From positions 509,103-573,102 of the forward strand of contig CAVVAM010000012.1 of NCBI GenBank assembly GCA_963746265.1: a DNA stretch of 64,000 bases. Direction: 5' to 3'. This document shows, piece by piece, positions 59,910 to 64,000 of this stretch. The translations under genes were made by a program, and so were the position numbers. The notes under the pieces are model-generated. The model saw nothing but the letters and a program-made list of their open reading frames with translations. It searched no databases and was not told the DNA's origin. The DNA comes from Ilumatobacter sp963746265. GTDB lineage: Bacteria > Actinomycetota > Acidimicrobiia > Acidimicrobiales > Ilumatobacteraceae. Within the stretch, counting starts at the first letter, position 1, and each line of letters opens with the position of its first letter.

Positions 59910-60095
59910 GGCGTCTGGTCTATCAATCCGCAGACCGATTCGGCACTGCACTCGGTTCGATTGTCACACCACTCATACGTAGGGGAACCGCCGAACGGAT
60001 GCGCTCATTCCGGCGAGACCCCACGTCGAGACGCTGACGGGCCGAACGCGGCGAAACGCTGTTCGACGAGATGCTGTCGTGCGATGAACGCGATG

Positions 60096-60125
60096 AAGCC
60101 CGGCGACGACATGGCCGCCGGGCTT
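60096..60125 (-). terminator. strong hairpin downstream of rpsJ
   Basis: Perfect 10-bp arms AAGCCCGGCG (60096-60105) and CGCCGGGCTT (60116-60125) enclose a 10-base loop. It is well placed to end the fusA-tuf-rpsJ transcript before htrA. The A/T pairs at the stem base give a short U run on either strand. Confidence 0.65.
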
Positions 60126-60210
60126 CCCACGTGCTCGAACGCTCTCGCCACCGACCGGGCTTCAGCTCGCTGAAAGCGAGTTGGTTGCGTCGTCGGCAAG
60201 GCGAGACGAG

Positions 60211-60225
60211 CCCGAGTTGCTCGGG
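60211..60225 (-). terminator. small hairpin after rpsJ
   Basis: CCCGAG and CTCGGG with a 3-base loop form a perfect 6-bp stem 46 bases after the rpsJ stop. Possible accessory terminator. Confidence 0.4.
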
Positions 60226-60270
60226 TCGGCGAGCGCCGAGACGGAACGCCGCCGCCGGAACCAGACGCTC

Positions 60271-60585
60271 TCAGGCTTGTTGGATCTTGATCTCGATGTC
60301 GACGCCGGCCGGCAACTCGATGCGCTGCAGCGAGTCGATCGTCTTGGCGTTCGGGTTGACGATGTCGATCAGCCGCTTGTGGACCCGCATCTCGAAGTGC
60401 TCTCGCGAGTCCTTGTCGACGTGCGGGCCGCGGATCACGGTGTAGCGATGCTTGTCGGTCGGCAACGGAATCGGGCCACGGATCGTGGCATCCGTCCGGT
60501 TGACCGTCTCGACGATCTTCTTCGTCGATTGGTCGATGATCTCGTGGTCGAACGCCTTGAGGCGGATTCGAATGTTCTGGGCCAT
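60271..60585 (-). CDS. rpsJ: 30S ribosomal protein S10
   Basis: A 104-residue S10 (also NusE, a partner of NusB in antitermination). It has IRIRLKAFDHEIIDQSTKKI, RGPIPLPTDKHRYTVIRGPH and KDSREHFEMRVHKRLIDIVN. It closes the fusA-tuf-rpsJ group 32 bases after tuf and is cut off from rplC by htrA and about 430 bases of spacer, so the classic S10 operon is split. Confidence 0.98.
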   Translation of the reverse strand: MAQNIRIRLKAFDHEIIDQSTKKIVETVNRTDATIRGPIPLPTDKHRYTVIRGPHVDKDSREHFEMRVHKRLIDIVNPNAKTIDSLQRIELPAGVDIEIKIQQA

Positions 60586-60617
60586 GTCAATGTGCTCGTT
60601 TCGTTCGAATCAGTCGG

Positions 60618-61802
60618 TCACTTGAGGATCTTGGTGACGCGGCCGGCGCCGACAGTGCGACCACCCTCACGGATCGCGAACCGCAACCCCTCATCCATCG
60701 CGATCGGCTTCCCCAACTCGACCGTCATCTCGACATTGTCACCCGGCATCACCATCTCCGTCCCCGACGGCAACTCGATCGTCCCCGTCACATCCGTCGT
60801 CCGGAAAAAGAACTGCGGACGATAATTATCGAAGAACGGCTTGTGACGACCACCCTCCTCCTTCGTCAACACATACACCTGACCCTCGAAATTCGTGTGC
60901 GGCGTAATCGAACCAGGCTTACACAACACCTGCCCACGCTCCACATCCTCCTTCGCCGTCCCCCGCAACAACGCACCGATGTTGTCCCCAGCCTGCCCCT
61001 CATCGAGCAACTTCCGGAACATCTCCACACCCGTACACGTCGTCTTCTGCGTCTCACGCAACCCGACGATCTCAATCTCATCACCCGTGTGAATCACACC
61101 CTGCTCGACCTTACCCGTCACCACCGTCCCACGACCCGTGATCGTGAACACATCCTCGATCGGCATCAAGAACGGCTTATCCAACTCACGCACCGGCTCC
61201 GGAATGAACTCATCGGCCGCCGCCATCAACGCCATCACCTGCTCCTGCGCCTCAGCATCACCTTCCAACGCCTTCAACGCACTCACCGGAATCACCGGCA
61301 CATCATCACCCGGAAACTCGTACTCGTTCAACAACTCACGAATCTCCAACTCCACCAACTCCAACAACTCCTCATCATCCACCATGTCCGCCTTGTTCAA
61401 CGCCACGATGATCGACGGCACACCCACCTGACGCGCCAACAACACATGCTCACGCGTCTGCGGCATCGGACCATCCGTCGCCGCCACCACCAAAATCGCG
61501 CCATCCACCTGCGCCGCACCCGTAATCATATTCTTGATATAATCCGCATGACCCGGCATATCCACATGCGCATAATGCCGATTCTCCGTCTCATACTCAA
61601 TATGAGCAATCGAGATCGTAATCCCCCGCTGCTTCTCCTCCGGCGCCTTATCAATCATGTCAAACGCCGAAAACTCCGCCAAACCACGCTCCGACAACGT
61701 CTTCGAAATCGCCGCCGTCAACGTCGTCTTACCATGGTCAATATGACCCATCGTCCCAATATTCACATGCGGCTTCGTACGCTCAAACTTCGCCTTGCTC
61801 AT
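60618..61802 (-). CDS. tuf: elongation factor Tu
   Basis: A 394-residue EF-Tu that delivers aminoacyl-tRNA. G motifs are GHIDHGKTTLT, DMPGHADYIKNM (Met for the usual Cys) and NKADMVDDEE; domain 2/3 blocks include TITGRGTVVTGKVEQGVI, LLRGTAKEDVERGQVL, RPQFFFRTTDVTGTIELPSG and REGGRTVGAGRVTKIL. Codon use is unlike all neighbours: Leu is almost always TTG, Val GTG, Arg CGT, Gly GGT/GGG, Asp GAT, giving a G/T-rich message. The last dozen codons (GTC GGC GCC GGC CGC GTC ACC AAG ATC CTC AAG) return to host style. 86 bases after fusA. Confidence 0.98.
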   Translation of the reverse strand: MSKAKFERTKPHVNIGTMGHIDHGKTTLTAAISKTLSERGLAEFSAFDMIDKAPEEKQRGITISIAHIEYETENRHYAHVDMPGHADYIKNMITGAAQVDGAILVVAATDGPMPQTREHVLLARQVGVPSIIVALNKADMVDDEELLELVELEIRELLNEYEFPGDDVPVIPVSALKALEGDAEAQEQVMALMAAADEFIPEPVRELDKPFLMPIEDVFTITGRGTVVTGKVEQGVIHTGDEIEIVGLRETQKTTCTGVEMFRKLLDEGQAGDNIGALLRGTAKEDVERGQVLCKPGSITPHTNFEGQVYVLTKEEGGRHKPFFDNYRPQFFFRTTDVTGTIELPSGTEMVMPGDNVEMTVELGKPIAMDEGLRFAIREGGRTVGAGRVTKILK

Positions 61803-61888
61803 TGCTCTTTACCTCTCGGGTGTGCTTTCTACGACGACTGTCGTGGTTGATACAGAATGGGTTGTCACGGGAACGGAGTGCGCTGCGA

Positions 61889-63988
<2,100 letters not shown>

Positions 63989-64000
63989 CGTCAGATCACT

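Larger units (their letters stand above)
59910..60270. other. 361-base intergenic region between htrA and rpsJ
   Basis: No protein-coding potential stands out on either strand. It contains two hairpins (60096-60125 and 60211-60225) after the rpsJ stop and presumably the htrA promoter, for which no convincing -35/-10 pair was found. Confidence 0.6.

Noticed and set aside
60843..61850. A 335-codon plus-strand open frame opposite tuf
   Set aside because: It is open only because the unusual G/T-rich codons of tuf read as C/A-rich sequence on the other strand (Thr, Leu, Arg, His repeats). No domain.

Overview
The window is a GC-rich actinobacterial chromosome segment. The strong G/C bias at third codon positions, the zinc-type S14, the CIRCE-controlled groES-groEL, the L22 with an actinobacterial C-terminal module and the large secreted SdrD-like and laminarinase-like proteins together suggest a marine member of the Acidimicrobiia, perhaps near Ilumatobacter. 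That placement is an inference from gene content. Almost everything is on the minus strand. Plus-strand genes are a fatty-acid-hydroxylase-type membrane protein, a giant GH16 exoprotein and two decayed genes.

Layout: 1-1789 holds a citrate-synthase-like (citryl-CoA lyase type) gene cut by the window edge and an acyl-CoA synthetase. 1862-13738 holds a TAP-like secreted alpha/beta hydrolase and a 3327-residue surface protein with a C-terminal IPRTGG sorting-type signal. 13972-16075 is groEL-groES with one promoter and two CIRCE operators. 16081-22098 mixes intact genes (maf, an orphan CoxL-like molybdoenzyme subunit, dusB) with three decayed genes (an SDR, a deazaflavin-dependent nitroreductase remnant, a TetR regulator). 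22107-22796 is a sterol-desaturase-like gene. 22891-35411 reads right to left as a long housekeeping run: rplM-rpsI-glmM-glmS(extended)-acpS-nnr-SGNH protein-alr-tsaE-tsaB-rimI-tsaD. 35791-40851 is a 1686-residue GH16 exoprotein. A decayed GNAT gene and short tandem repeats follow. 41622-63988 is truA and the ribosomal superoperon: fusA-tuf-rpsJ, then htrA, then rplC-rplD-rplW-rplB-rpsS-rplV-rpsC-rplP-rpmC-rpsQ-rplN-rplX-rplE-rpsN-rpsH-rplF-rplR-rpsE-rpmD-rplO-secY-adk, then infA-rpmJ-rpsM-rpsK-rpsD-rpoA-rplQ-truA.

The most unusual content lies inside the conserved operons. Two tiny ORFs (25 and 28 codons) sit exactly in the only enlarged gaps of the rplC-to-rplO run, rplR-rpsE and rplP-rpmC. 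Each ends with residues echoing the C-terminus of the ribosomal protein upstream, and each remakes the same stop/start junction. infA has no usable AUG or GUG and best fits a CUG start behind two leader hairpins, and the usual map gene is missing before it. tuf uses a codon set (TTG, GTG, CGT, GGT) unlike its neighbours, except for its last dozen codons. L4 and L22, the two tunnel-constriction proteins, both carry acidic C-terminal extensions. rpsJ is separated from rplC by an HtrA protease gene, and the rplC operon has its own promoter and a structured leader of about 220 nt. The GlmS homologue is nearly twice the usual size.

Functionally the region covers translation machinery, the t6A tRNA modification genes (tsaB, tsaD, tsaE), cell-wall precursor synthesis (glmM, glmS, alr), NAD(P)HX repair, chaperonins and protein export. 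Cell-surface and polysaccharide-degrading functions are on the two giant genes.
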